Shown piece by piece: positions 47,237-57,091 of a stretch of DNA of 64,000 nucleotides. The translations under genes and the position numbers were made by a program. Source of the stretch: Methanomicrobium sp. W14 (GTDB lineage Archaea; Halobacteriota; Methanomicrobia; Methanomicrobiales; Methanomicrobiaceae); NCBI RefSeq assembly GCF_017875315.1, contig NZ_JAGGMM010000002.1, positions 372,001 through 436,000 of the forward strand, in the 5' to 3' direction. Below the pieces are notes generated by a model. It was not told where the DNA came from. It ran no database searches and saw nothing but the letters and a program-made list of their open reading frames with translations. How positions within the stretch are numbered: position 1 is the stretch's first letter; every line of letters begins with the position of its first letter.

Positions 47237-48730
47237 ATGGCTGAGTCCTCTGTTTTTTCGGAGAAATACAATTTTCCACTTTTAATTCTCTCGATATCCC
47301 TTGCAATATTTATGTCGTCTCTTGACGGGACAATAGTAAACATTGCGCTTCCGACCATATCAGAGTCTTTTGACGTTTCGTCAAGCACGGTAAGCTGGGT
47401 TTCCACGTCATACCTTCTGGTAATCGCGGGATGTCTTCTTATATTCGGAAAAATTTCGGATTCTATAGGTTTTAAGAGGGTTTTTCTTTCGGGTTTTATT
47501 CTTTTTACGACAGGCTCCTTTGCCTGCGGTTTTATCCCTGACCTTTTAGGGTCTTTTTATTCTCTTGTAGGTTCAAGGGCTTTTCAGGGTATAGGCGGTG
47601 CGATGATTACAGCGGTTGCACCTGCAATGGTCACGGCATTCATCCCCCCGGAGAAGACCGGAAAAGCAATGGGGATAATAATGACTGCTGCATCTTTCGG
47701 GATGGCCTTGGGGCCTACTATAGGAGGTGCCCTGACACAGTACCTTTCGTGGCACTGGATATTTTTCATAAATGTGCCTGTTGGAATTCTGGCTGTAATC
47801 CTCGGTGCAAAAGTTGTCCCAAATACTAAAGGGGAGGGAAGTCTTTCCGGGTTTGACAAATACGGGGCGTTTTTCATCTTTGCAGGTCTTGCAATGCTCT
47901 TATTCTTCGTATCAGAAGGTCAGACGCTGGGCTGGACGAGCCCCTGTATCCTTCTCTCTCTTGCAGGAGCGGCGGTATTTATTGTGATGTTTGTTATGCA
48001 CGAGCTGAAAAACAAAAATCCCCTTCTCGAACTGAGACTTTTCAGGAACAAAAATTTTGTACTGATGAACGTTATTATTTCCCTGGTCTTTTTGACTTTC
48101 GGCGGTATAAACTATCTTCTGCCGTTTTATCTTGAATATGTCCAGGGGTATGAGACTTCGGTAGCCGGTCTTATACTGACTATTCTCTCGTTCTCCATGA
48201 TGATATCCGGTCTTCTTGCAGGACTTTTATACAACAGGACAGGCGGAAGAATTCTTGCTGTAGTGGCGGCATTCATAATGGCCGGAGGATATTTCATGAT
48301 GAGCAGGCTTCACCCTGATACCGGTCTCTTGTTTATCGGTGTCTGCCTTTTCCTGATAGGCTTCGGTCTGGGCCTTATGACAACTCCTATGTTCAGTATG
48401 GTTCTGAACTCGGTTTCAGGGAGATTCCAGGGCATGGTCTCAAGTCTTACCGGTCTTGAAAGATACGCTCCGACTACAATTGGAATAGCTTTCTATAACC
48501 TTCTGTTCATACAGGGTGCACTTTTCATCGCGAAAAGGGAAGGTGTCGTATCAAGCACTCCTGTGACGATAAAGATTGAAGTCCTGTCTGCCGGTTTTGA
48601 TTTTGCATTTTTCTTTGCAATGCTGTTCGGGATTTTAGTCCTCATTCTTGCATTGTTCGTAAAAGAAGTTAGTCCAGACAGTACCCGGAAAAACGGTGAA
48701 AATGAAGCTGTAATTATGGGTGAACTCTGA
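47237..48730 (+). CDS. MFS drug exporter, DHA2 (EmrB/QacA) family
   Basis: 497 residues with 14 predicted helices. The family signature in helix 1 is MSSLDGTIVNIALPTI; helix 5 motif C is FGMALGPTIGGAL; GSRAFQGIGGAM is also typical. Proton-driven export of cations or drugs is the known role of relatives; the substrate here is unknown. Monocistronic, with no regulator beside it. Confidence 0.87.
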   Translation: MAESSVFSEKYNFPLLILSISLAIFMSSLDGTIVNIALPTISESFDVSSSTVSWVSTSYLLVIAGCLLIFGKISDSIGFKRVFLSGFILFTTGSFACGFIPDLLGSFYSLVGSRAFQGIGGAMITAVAPAMVTAFIPPEKTGKAMGIIMTAASFGMALGPTIGGALTQYLSWHWIFFINVPVGILAVILGAKVVPNTKGEGSLSGFDKYGAFFIFAGLAMLLFFVSEGQTLGWTSPCILLSLAGAAVFIVMFVMHELKNKNPLLELRLFRNKNFVLMNVIISLVFLTFGGINYLLPFYLEYVQGYETSVAGLILTILSFSMMISGLLAGLLYNRTGGRILAVVAAFIMAGGYFMMSRLHPDTGLLFIGVCLFLIGFGLGLMTTPMFSMVLNSVSGRFQGMVSSLTGLERYAPTTIGIAFYNLLFIQGALFIAKREGVVSSTPVTIKIEVLSAGFDFAFFFAMLFGILVLILALFVKEVSPDSTRKNGENEAVIMGEL

Positions 48731-48839
48731 ATATCAAAATATTTTACATTTAATTTTTTCACATGACTGCGTTTTTAATTTAAGAGGCAGCGGGGTTCAC
48801 CTTTAACTGTCCCGGTAATGAAAGTGCAAAAAAAGGTCT

Positions 48840-49199
48840 CTAACGGGACGACGTAAAAAAACTTTTCTCATCCTGGTTTTTCTTTTCGACCGCATGTATC
48901 AGGGTGATTTCATCATGAAAAGTCACCAGAGCCATGTAGCCTGAGGATTCAATGGAGTAAACCTCTGTTTCTTCCCGGGTTTTCTTTTCAGGGAAAACCG
49001 GGAATAATGATTCGCTTCCGCCAGGTTCTTTCCGGAAACTTTCGTGTCTGTTCTCATCGTTTGAACTGCCGTTGTTTTTGAAATTTTCTTTGTTTGCCGA
49101 AAAATTTGTGATGTCCTGAATTATCTGATTTTTCAGGTTTTCAGGGAGTTTCAGAAGACCTCTTTTTGCGTAAGGAGTTGCAAGTATCAGTTGTTTCAT
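48840..49199 (-). CDS. Hypothetical protein, possibly RelE-like with a central insertion
   Basis: 119 residues. The N-terminus (AKRGLLKLPENLKNQIIQDI) and C-terminus (VYSIESSGYMALVTFHDEITLIHAVEKK) resemble the helix and strand ends of RelE/ParE toxins. They are separated by about 35 polar, low-complexity residues rich in N, E and S. No antitoxin partner is adjacent. The family link is weak and the catalytic residues cannot be assigned. Confidence 0.4.
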   Translation of the reverse strand: MKQLILATPYAKRGLLKLPENLKNQIIQDITNFSANKENFKNNGSSNDENRHESFRKEPGGSESLFPVFPEKKTREETEVYSIESSGYMALVTFHDEITLIHAVEKKNQDEKSFFTSSR

Positions 49200-49337
49200 T
49201 TTCCACCGCCCCCAGACTATGTTTAGAATCGCCGGTATTTTGATAATTAATGTTTCATGCTTAAATTTGTATGCAAATGATACCTTAACAGAAAAGTTTA
49301 AAAAATTATTTATGTTACTTAGTCTTTCCGGATTTTT

Positions 49338-50132
49338 TTAGTAGTTCCGGCATTTTTCGTTGTCACTGAAAAATCCGGCATGGTCTGGAGTGGAATTTAT
49401 CTCGTCTGAAACCGAGTATACAATTTTTCCGTCTTTTTTTTCAGGTATCACAACTCCTGATTCGGAAAGCCTTTTTAAATGCCATAATACGGTAGATACG
49501 GCAATGCCAAGTTTTTTGGAGAGTTCGGATGCCGAAACTCCGTTGGACGACCCGATTGTTCTGCATATCCTCTTTGAAGTTCTGCTTTTGAAAAGCATGA
49601 ATATATCCTGCTCAAAGGGTGTGTATTTCTCGTTGTTCTGAAAATAAAAGACAAATCCGTATTTTTTCCTTTCTGTAATCCTGTTCTGCCCAAGAAGGAT
49701 GTTTACATGGTAACTGAGTGTTCCCCTGTTTATACCTGTATTTCTGGATATATCCGTAAAATTTGATCCGGGATTTTCACAGATGTAATCATATATTCTT
49801 TTTCTTGAAGGGTTTTTCAAAACGTCCTTTTCAGTTATCCGTTTAAACCCGAGTGCCGCAAACATGCACAGTGAGTTTATGATCTCCAGTGCCGGCGTCA
49901 TTGCGGGAAAGAAGGTTACTGCAAAGAACATCAGGTAGTATTTAAGTGAAATTTCCCACCAGCAGACCGGAACTATATCCTGGGGTTCTCCGCCGGACGG
50001 AAGCGAACTGCTATATGATATCGTATAACCTTCTGACGGGTTTCCCGGAAGAATGCAAAACGCTGTCACTAACAGTGCGAGACATAGTGATATTTCTGCA
50101 ATTTTTCCGGTTTTGCGGGTGAACATAATCAT
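49338..50132 (-). CDS. Membrane-anchored regulator with two winged-helix domains
   Basis: 264 residues: TM helix at about 11-29; an external loop of about 35 residues ending VCWWEISLKYY; a second TM helix at about 65-95; then two winged-helix domains (about 108-170, IYDYICENPGSNFTDISRNT; about 180-245, SASELSKKLGIAVSTVLWHLKRL). This would let an extracytoplasmic event act directly on DNA. It is divergent from a secreted beta-propeller gene. The same architecture with a WWE motif recurs at 63240. The ligand and targets are unknown. Confidence 0.75.
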   Translation of the reverse strand: MIMFTRKTGKIAEISLCLALLVTAFCILPGNPSEGYTISYSSSLPSGGEPQDIVPVCWWEISLKYYLMFFAVTFFPAMTPALEIINSLCMFAALGFKRITEKDVLKNPSRKRIYDYICENPGSNFTDISRNTGINRGTLSYHVNILLGQNRITERKKYGFVFYFQNNEKYTPFEQDIFMLFKSRTSKRICRTIGSSNGVSASELSKKLGIAVSTVLWHLKRLSESGVVIPEKKDGKIVYSVSDEINSTPDHAGFFSDNEKCRNY

Positions 50133-50328
50133 TTTTCTTCAGGCTTTCGGGCCGTTGAAATATTAAAGTATATTTATATATAAATCCTGTGTGAGAATCA
50201 TCTAAGCATTAATTTACGGCAGAAGTTTCCGGGCGGTTTTTCCGTTGTAATTTAGAGGATTTTCACATAAACGGTATATTTTCACGTGACTGAATGGTAA
50301 ATCCGGATACATCACGGAAATGATTGAT

Positions 50329-52257
50329 ATGAATGTAAAACCAAATGATGAAAATACCGGGTGCAGAGCAGTGTTCTGCATTTTGGCTGTCCTGGCCCTT
50401 GCGGTATTTCTGCCGGGTGCAGCCTGTGCGGACACAAATGTAAGCATATCGGCAGACCCTGTAGTAATACCTTCGTGCGGTGAGAATATCATTTTCTCGG
50501 GGAATACCGACTCCTTCCAGGACTACAGGCTTTTGATAATCGGGCCTGGTTTTATAAAAAAAGACAGTATCCTGCCTGTAAACGGTATATTTTCGTATAC
50601 TCTGTACTCTTATGAAACTGAAGGGCTTAAGAGCGGTCAGTATTTTGCAGTACTTCAGGAGAGCGGTTACAACGGCAGGTTTGACGCCGGTAAAAACATT
50701 ACGGCCATGTGCCCGGGTACAGTTTCGGAAGAGGCATTCCCCCGTTCTCTTGAGGAATTTCTGGACGAGCTTGAAAGCCCTTTAAGCGATGACATCTATG
50801 CAAAAACGATGTTCATAATTGAGCAGCCATGGATAAAATATGAAACTGTCGCAACAACCACGGACGGAAAAGAAATCTATGTCCTTGCCTCAACGAACCT
50901 GCCTCCGGGTGAAACCGTGGATTACAGCCTTTCCGGTGCAGAGGACAAAAATTTAAATGGCATAGTGAAAGGACAGACTGAGGTCCTGAAAGGGTCTGAA
51001 AGAAACTATTTTGAAGTTAATATTTCAAAGGAAAATCTTTCCTCCGGTGAGTACGTTTTGCAGTCATATATGGAGAGCGGGAATAAATCGGAACTAAACC
51101 AGGCTGTATGTATTGAAGTGGATGAAGACAGTCCTGCAAAAATAAATGTGCCTGAGATAGAGGCAGTGAAAAATCCGGTATCCGCATATTTTTCGCCTGA
51201 AGTAAAAACCGTAAACTCTTCAGAGTCAGATGGAAGCTCATACAAGGATATGACCGTATTTGACGGCATGAGCCTTGGAGCATCACCTTTATGGGCCGGT
51301 CTTGACAAAGACCGCGTTTACTGGACAATTGTAGACGAAAACGGAAGTTCACTTTACGTATACAATCTGACTTCAGGCAAAAGAAGCGAATATGAAGCCT
51401 GCAGTCCTCCGTGCGACTGCGGCAGGATTATCCTGAACGGAAACCGTGCGTTTTATAGTCTTTATGACAACGGTACGAAAGAATACCGTATTGTCTCAGC
51501 TGACCTGAATTCAGGAAAAACTAATCTTGTCTCATCTTCAGGGCACAGATTCTTTGATTATGACTCGTCAGGCGTCCTTGATGCGTGGATAAAACATAAT
51601 GATACAGAAACCCAAAAGGCAGATGTCATGGTTTGCGGTGCCGGACGGGGAGAGGAGAGGTTAATAACTGAAATTAATCTTGGGGAGAGATATCCGGGTG
51701 AAATCGTTACAGACGGCAGGTATGTCGCCTTCAGGGAGTACCCGGAAGAAGGCGAAGAGAACTCATATTTTGTGTACGATACGGTCACGCAGAAGACCTC
51801 TTCCATTGACCTTTACCATGAGAACTCTTCAGTTTATGACCTGAAAAACGGTTTCATTTCCGGCACTTATCCCCTGGAAAACCTGGTAAAAAACCAAAAA
51901 GAGTTGAATGTTACAGGAACACCGTACGGCATATATATTTATGACATAGAAAAGGGGACTGAATCGGATATTGCAGGGTCGGACAGCAGCAAAAAGGGGC
52001 CTGTCATATCTGAAAACAGGGTGTTCTGGACAGAGATGACTGACGGGCATTACGAGGTGTTCTGCTCCGGCATAAACGGGTTGAACCCCCTGAGGCTGAC
52101 ATACGGCTCTTCGGACTGTTATGACGTCTCGGCGGATTCGGGATATATAGTATGGAGCGTGTCCTCCGGAGACATATCGGTCCAAGGTTTATGCCCTGGC
52201 TCTGTTTATGCGGCGGATGTGAACTCACTTATTAGTCGGTATTCTAAGAATGCCTGA
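50329..52257 (+). CDS. Secreted beta-propeller surface protein
   Basis: About 642 residues. Signal peptide (AVFCILAVLALAVFLPGAACA). An N-terminal Ig-like region resembling methanogen surface-protein modules (ADPVVIPSCGENIIFSG) is followed by a second beta domain. Residues from about 310 on form TolB-like blades (repeats of the kind DKDRVYWTIVDENGSSLYVY, NGNRAFYSLYDNGTKEYRI, ENRVFWTEMTDGHYEVFCSG). The ATG at 50329 has GGAAA upstream at spacing 8; the ATG at 50320 is an alternative. Divergent from the membrane winged-helix gene and followed by a related secreted protein. Confidence 0.7.
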   Translation: MNVKPNDENTGCRAVFCILAVLALAVFLPGAACADTNVSISADPVVIPSCGENIIFSGNTDSFQDYRLLIIGPGFIKKDSILPVNGIFSYTLYSYETEGLKSGQYFAVLQESGYNGRFDAGKNITAMCPGTVSEEAFPRSLEEFLDELESPLSDDIYAKTMFIIEQPWIKYETVATTTDGKEIYVLASTNLPPGETVDYSLSGAEDKNLNGIVKGQTEVLKGSERNYFEVNISKENLSSGEYVLQSYMESGNKSELNQAVCIEVDEDSPAKINVPEIEAVKNPVSAYFSPEVKTVNSSESDGSSYKDMTVFDGMSLGASPLWAGLDKDRVYWTIVDENGSSLYVYNLTSGKRSEYEACSPPCDCGRIILNGNRAFYSLYDNGTKEYRIVSADLNSGKTNLVSSSGHRFFDYDSSGVLDAWIKHNDTETQKADVMVCGAGRGEERLITEINLGERYPGEIVTDGRYVAFREYPEEGEENSYFVYDTVTQKTSSIDLYHENSSVYDLKNGFISGTYPLENLVKNQKELNVTGTPYGIYIYDIEKGTESDIAGSDSSKKGPVISENRVFWTEMTDGHYEVFCSGINGLNPLRLTYGSSDCYDVSADSGYIVWSVSSGDISVQGLCPGSVYAADVNSLISRYSKNA

Positions 52258-52311
52258 CACAAATCTTATTTTTGACGGCTGTAATGCAGATTAACGGAAG
52301 TGATGCAGGAT

Positions 52312-53703
52312 ATGGGTGACGGGAATAAAAGAAGGGTTTACTCACTGTACCTGCTGTCAGCCTTAATCCTTTTCATGTTTTTAGTCTCTTCATCGGCCGC
52401 CTATCAGATAAATTCTTTTGCGACGCCCGGAAACGGTTCGGAGATAATTTCACTCTCGTCATCTCTTCAGAGGATAGCGTGGATTGGAAGTGGCGGGGAT
52501 TTTAAAAGCAACGTCTCTGTTTCGGGAAAAGAAACTTTCGTTGCGGTCTTTGACATGATAAACAAATCCGGCGTCATACTGATGCCGGACTCGCAGTTTA
52601 AGAAGTCTCTCTGCATGAACGAAAAATATATGGCGTGGCTTGAGGACGAAAAAACGGGAACTGACATCTGTGTATATAATTTCAGTTCAAAAACCGCTTT
52701 CAGGCTCCATTCTGCTGAACGCAAACAGGGTCTTGTTTTCGGCGGTGACCTGCTTTTCTGGAGCGAAGAGGGGATAAAGAACTCCTCGAAGGTTATGTCT
52801 TTGGACCCGTCATCAAAGAGCGTCAGAACTGTTGTTGAGAATATACAGCCCCCGAAGACCATTGCATCGGACGGAAAAGAGCTGGCTTTTGTAATTCCGG
52901 GTATCCAGGGCGATTCGCTTTACCGCTGTAGTGCTGCCGGTCTTTGCAGTTTACCGGTGTGCGTTGAAAAAAACGGTGATATATCATCCGTTTATTACAG
53001 GGAGAATAATCTTGTCTGGTTTAATAATGCCGGGAAAATTCCTGTTATGCAGAAAAGCCCTGCCGGAACAAATTTTACTGAAAATACCTTTTCGTTCAAA
53101 CGTCAGGTTTTAAGTCCCTTTTTATCAGGAGAGAATATAATATGGGCTGAGAAAAGCAAAGACCTGTGGCAGGTCAGGATTTATGACCCGAAAAAAAACC
53201 TGACTAATGTTTTGTATTCCGGCAACGGAAAAATATCCGTTTGCAGTGACTGCCCGGATAGTTTTGTCTGGACTGAAAAAGGGCCGGATAATGTAAGCAG
53301 GATTTATTATGTCCTGCTAAACGGTAATAGAGGGGACAGCAGCCCCAGGACATTGGTAAATAATTCCGGTAATGAAACGGTTTTTAACGGCATTTCCGGG
53401 AAAAAAATTGTTCAGGGTGAATCGGACTGGTATTCTGTAAACGTCAGGGACGGTGTAAAGAAAATTGCATGTGAGCTTTCATGGATAAATTCATCCAGTT
53501 CTCTTTCCGTGACTCTTATGGGACCCGACTATTCGATACAAAGATATACTAAAGAAAATTTTGGCGGTAACGGTTCTTCAGTCTGTATTTCTATAGAAAA
53601 ATCTCCGCAGATTCCTGCAGGAAAGTGGACGTGCGTAGTTTTGGGTGATTATATCACATCTGAAGAGACATACAGTTTCAGCTGGTATGATTACCTGTCC
53701 TGA
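52312..53703 (+). CDS. Secreted beta-propeller protein with C-terminal PPC-like domain
   Basis: About 463 residues. Signal peptide (YLLSALILFMFLVSSSAAY), TolB-like blades from 45 to 350, and a C-terminal pre-peptidase C-terminal-like beta-sandwich (GESDWYSVNVRDGVKK...ISIEKSPQIPAGKWTCVVLGD). The ATG at 52312 has GGAAGTGA upstream; a GTG at 52300 is less likely. Probably co-transcribed with the preceding surface protein (55 bp apart). The PPC-like end links it to the small PPC protein at 62735. Confidence 0.7.
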   Translation: MGDGNKRRVYSLYLLSALILFMFLVSSSAAYQINSFATPGNGSEIISLSSSLQRIAWIGSGGDFKSNVSVSGKETFVAVFDMINKSGVILMPDSQFKKSLCMNEKYMAWLEDEKTGTDICVYNFSSKTAFRLHSAERKQGLVFGGDLLFWSEEGIKNSSKVMSLDPSSKSVRTVVENIQPPKTIASDGKELAFVIPGIQGDSLYRCSAAGLCSLPVCVEKNGDISSVYYRENNLVWFNNAGKIPVMQKSPAGTNFTENTFSFKRQVLSPFLSGENIIWAEKSKDLWQVRIYDPKKNLTNVLYSGNGKISVCSDCPDSFVWTEKGPDNVSRIYYVLLNGNRGDSSPRTLVNNSGNETVFNGISGKKIVQGESDWYSVNVRDGVKKIACELSWINSSSSLSVTLMGPDYSIQRYTKENFGGNGSSVCISIEKSPQIPAGKWTCVVLGDYITSEETYSFSWYDYLS

Positions 53704-54066
53704 AAACTTTCTTTGAATAATCATATTATAGTCCGGGAATCCGGGAAATTCTTTCCTTATGCCGGTTTTCAAATTGTGGCAGTTTGTGATTAAAATCCCT
53801 TTTAAACTGTTATCCATGCTTTTTTATCACTCAAATCCGGCATGTGCCTTAATTATACTCCATACTGCCATAAACCATATACAAGTTTATATATGCAATG
53901 CCCCCTGTGACACCTCTTACTTGTAACCCGCAGGAATCAAGGGACATTTTATCTTTCCGGAAATGGTATTGCATGAATTAAAGGTGTATTATTACTTTTT
54001 TTGTATCCAGTTGTTTTTGACGTATGAATAAATTTAAAACCGCAAAAGAATCACAATATCATACTT
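53704..54066. other. Intergenic region, no gene seen
   Basis: About 360 bp. GTTTATATATGC near 53885-53896 and ATAAATTTAAAACC near 54026 are TATA-like; the second suits the gene at 54067. No tRNA fold or SD-preceded small ORF was found. Confidence 0.35.
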
Positions 54067-54708
54067 ATGAGAATAATCATTTTTCTGTCCGCTGTCTCGG
54101 CGCTGCCTTCGTTTTTTATGATGGTCCATGAAAGGCTGTATAGTGTTGAGACGGTTGAAGAAGAAAACGAACACATGACAACTCTTCTTTTAAAAACAGA
54201 ATCTTCATTTGACAGTTTCCTGAAAAATATTTATTTTCTTGCAGGGACCCTTGCCCTTGGAATGGTCGCGGACCCGCCAGATGCCGAAAAAAAGGCTGAC
54301 AAGGTTTTTGACGAGTTTAAGATGAGTTACCGTGAATTCGTTTCGGATTTCAGGGACCTTCTATTCTGTATAAGTTCCCGAAAGGAGAGTCTTCAGGCAT
54401 CTTTTGGAAGCGACTGGGTAAAGATTGAAACCCTGAAAACGGTATTTGAAAAGACCGAGGTTGACTGGGAATATATATCCGAAAAAAGGGCGTTAATCTG
54501 CGACAGCAGCATTCTTAATAATGAAAGAAAGTACAATTCACACCTTTTTGGTAATCTGAAGGAATTTTTGTCGGTTGAGGCTGGCGAATACAAAGAACCA
54601 TTGTCTGCTGCGTCGCAGTCCATGAAGGATATGAATCCACTGAACCCTGCTGTGGATTACGCCGTTAACCTGCTCTCGTATACAATAAGAGGTTTTAAGG
54701 GAGACTAA
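54067..54708 (+). CDS. Hypothetical protein with N-terminal hydrophobic segments
   Basis: 213 residues, not recognised. A short hydrophobic N-terminus (IIIFLSAVSALPSFFMMVHE) and a second weaker one (IYFLAGTLALGMVA, about 57-70) flank a charged helix. The rest is acidic and mainly helical. The ATG follows a TATA-like ATAAATTTAAAACC by about 30 bp. No operon partner; argF converges downstream. Confidence 0.5.
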   Translation: MRIIIFLSAVSALPSFFMMVHERLYSVETVEEENEHMTTLLLKTESSFDSFLKNIYFLAGTLALGMVADPPDAEKKADKVFDEFKMSYREFVSDFRDLLFCISSRKESLQASFGSDWVKIETLKTVFEKTEVDWEYISEKRALICDSSILNNERKYNSHLFGNLKEFLSVEAGEYKEPLSAASQSMKDMNPLNPAVDYAVNLLSYTIRGFKGD

Positions 54709-54810
54709 CGGTTTTTTTCCTCGGGATAACGTAAAGGGAAAAAATATTTTTTTGGATATCAGCATTTTTTAACGTTTTAAAGAAGATTCTGCTGCATTGG
54801 GAGGATTATT

Positions 54811-55857
54811 TTAAGGTTCTCTTTCCGCAAGAGTTGCGACCATCACTGCTTTTATAGTGTGCATCCTGTTTTCGGCCTGGTCAAACACTATGGAATATTC
54901 TGATTCAAATACATCCTCTGTTGTTTCAAGTGCTGAGTAGCCGTATTTATTACAGAGTTTCTTTCCGACTTCAGTTTCGGTATTGTGAAATGAAGGGAGA
55001 CAGTGCATGAATTTTACATTTGGGTTTTTTGACGCCTTTATCAGGTCGGCGTTCACCTGGTAGGGCATAAGAAGTTTAATTCGTTCGTTCCATACTTCGT
55101 CAGGTTCACCCATAGAGACCCAGACATCAGTGTAAATAAAGTCCGCACCGGATACGCCGGTTTTCGGGTCTTTTGTAAATGTGAGCCTTCCGCCTGATTT
55201 TTCCGCAGCCTTTTTGCAGAACCCTGTTATATCATCGTTTGGCATAAGACTTCCCGGGCTGCATATCCTTATGTCCATTCCGAGAATGGATGCACCGAGA
55301 AGGAGTGAATTTGCAGTATTGTTCCGCCCGTCGCCCAGGTAGCATATTGAGACATCAGTGAGTTTTTTGTCCGAATGCTCGGTTATCGTAAGGATGTCAG
55401 CAAGTATCTGTGTCGGATGAAATTCATCGGTAAGGCCGTTGTATACGGGCACACCTGCATATTTTGCAAGAATTTCCACGTTTTCCTGAGAAAACCCACG
55501 GTATTCTATTGCATCGTAAAGTCTTCCCAGAACTCTTGCGGTATCCTTTATGGACTCCTTGTGCCCTATCTGTGTACCTTCCGGTCCGAGGTATGTGACA
55601 TGGGCACCCTGGTCGTAAGCGGCTATCTCAAACGAACAGCGTGTCCTTGTTGAGGGTTTTTCAAATATTAGTGCTATCTCTTTTCCCTCAAGATATTTTA
55701 TCTCCTGGTGCCTGTATTTGGCATATTTGAGTTTTCTTGAAAGTTTTATCAGATATTCTATCTGCTCTTTTGAAAAATCCCTAAGTGTTGTAAAACTGCT
55801 GTTCTTTACTATATTCCTGATTTCCCTGCATTTTTCCGTTTCAGTTTTATCTGTCAT
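54811..55857 (-). CDS. argF: Ornithine carbamoyltransferase, bacterial type
   Basis: Makes citrulline from ornithine and carbamoyl phosphate (arginine synthesis). 348 residues; STRTRCSFE (carbamoyl phosphate), [10 protein letters not shown], and ornithine-binding MHCLPSFH are present. Over its length it resembles enterobacterial-type ArgF/ArgI ([24 protein letters not shown] and [18 protein letters not shown]) rather than the shorter, about 305-residue archaeal form. That suggests acquisition from bacteria. The frame runs to 56052, but the ATG at 55857 begins the conserved protein. Lone gene. Confidence 0.92.
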   Translation of the reverse strand: MTDKTETEKCREIRNIVKNSSFTTLRDFSKEQIEYLIKLSRKLKYAKYRHQEIKYLEGKEIALIFEKPSTRTRCSFEIAAYDQGAHVTYLGPEGTQIGHKESIKDTARVLGRLYDAIEYRGFSQENVEILAKYAGVPVYNGLTDEFHPTQILADILTITEHSDKKLTDVSICYLGDGRNNTANSLLLGASILGMDIRICSPGSLMPNDDITGFCKKAAEKSGGRLTFTKDPKTGVSGADFIYTDVWVSMGEPDEVWNERIKLLMPYQVNADLIKASKNPNVKFMHCLPSFHNTETEVGKKLCNKYGYSALETTEDVFESEYSIVFDQAENRMHTIKAVMVATLAEREP

Positions 55858-56100
55858 GTTAACCCACGTATCTGCAGCCGGGATGTCGGTTACTTTGGTT
55901 ATATAATATATTTTTAGGAAGTCAGATAGTTGTACTTCACAGTTTATAAGCTTTATTTCATAAATTTTGTATTCCCGTTTTTGTCTCAAAAATGGCCCTG
56001 GCCCATAAAAAAGCCCTGCGTGTTTGTGTTTGACCAAAAATATTTTCAGCAATGGGAACTGTAAATAGAAAAACAGGAGTACCTGCTGGAAAAACCGCCC

Positions 56101-56679
56101 ATGACAGACCCGGACTTATTCAATTATCTCATACTGCCTGTTTTGATATTCTTTGCAAGAATTGCCGACGTTTCGTTCGGGACGATGAGAATCATCTTTA
56201 TCTCCCGGGGACTTAAGTACCTGGCACCTTTTGTCGGTTTTTTTGAGATAAGCATCTGGCTTATTGCAATAAGCCAGGTCTTAAAGGACGGGACTCCTGT
56301 TCCTGCATTTATAGGATATGCACTTGGTTTTGCCTGCGGGAACTATATAGGAATTCTTATCGAAGAGAGGATGGCCCTCGGGGTGTCTGTTATCAGGACA
56401 ATAACACAACATGATGCAACAAAGCTCGTAAATTACCTGAAAAATGAGGGTTTTCGCACAACAACTGTCGGTGCAAAAGGGCAGTATGGCAGTGTAAACA
56501 TAATATTAATTGTAGTAAAAAGAAAAGATATCCCGCAGGTCCTAAGGTCCATTAACAAGTACAACCCTAAGGCATTTTATACTATAGAGGACGTTAGAAG
56601 TGCAGGAGGAACTTTTTTTTCACCTGACGGTATGATACCGAAAAGGGGTCTTGGAAAGTTTACAAGGAAGGGCAAATAA
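56101..56679 (+). CDS. UPF0316/DUF2179-family membrane protein (DUF5698 plus DUF2179)
   Basis: 192 residues. Three N-terminal membrane helices include [20 protein letters not shown], the UPF0316 mark. A cytoplasmic DUF2179 domain (about 95-165, [20 protein letters not shown]) follows; related domains bind nucleotides in other proteins. Function unknown. It overlaps or abuts the S24e-like gene. Confidence 0.82.
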   Translation: MTDPDLFNYLILPVLIFFARIADVSFGTMRIIFISRGLKYLAPFVGFFEISIWLIAISQVLKDGTPVPAFIGYALGFACGNYIGILIEERMALGVSVIRTITQHDATKLVNYLKNEGFRTTTVGAKGQYGSVNIILIVVKRKDIPQVLRSINKYNPKAFYTIEDVRSAGGTFFSPDGMIPKRGLGKFTRKGK

Positions 56680-56713
56680 GAGAAATTTACAGGAATCTGA
56701 GAGGTGTTTTAAA

Positions 56714-56962
56714 ACGGATATAATATTTGATGAATACAGGGAAAACCCGGATTTCCCGCGAAAAGAGGTGAGTTTTGTTCTTTCTTTTGAGGGTGCGGTC
56801 CCGTCAAAGGAGAGTATAAAAAACGAAATATCGGTCTGCTACGGTGTTTCACCTGATTTCATTGCCCTTGACAGGCTCAGAGCAGTCAGGGGGAAGAAAA
56901 AAGCCGGAGGAACCGCACGGATTTATCCGGACAGGGCTTTGATGAAGAAGTATGAAAAATGA
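56714..56962 (+). CDS. Ribosomal protein S24e-like protein, probable ACG start
   Basis: About 82 residues. DIIFDEYRENPDFPRKEVSF matches the S24e N-terminus (DI..EKDNPLLKRREV-like), and GGTARIYPD is the S24e GTAKIY motif. Within the frame the only canonical start is a TTG at 56651, inside the preceding gene and with a poor SD; it would add 21 residues absent from S24e. An ACG at 56714 has GAGGTG seven bases upstream and starts T/M-D-I-I-F. It may be a divergent paralogue of the main S24e, as NPDFPRKE is unusual. Confidence 0.65.
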   Translation, partial: TDIIFDEYRENPDFPRKEVSFVLSFEGAVPSKESIKNEISVCYGVSPDFIALDRLRAVRGKKKAGGTARIYPDRALMKKYEK

Positions 56963-57091
56963 CCAATGGATCTGAACTGGTATACTTTTCTGTCTTTTTC
57001 AGAAAAACGGCTTTTTTTGTTCAGATAGTTTTATCTGACTGACTGATGTCAGATTCATCATGGGAGGATTGTTATCATCGTTATAAAATCA

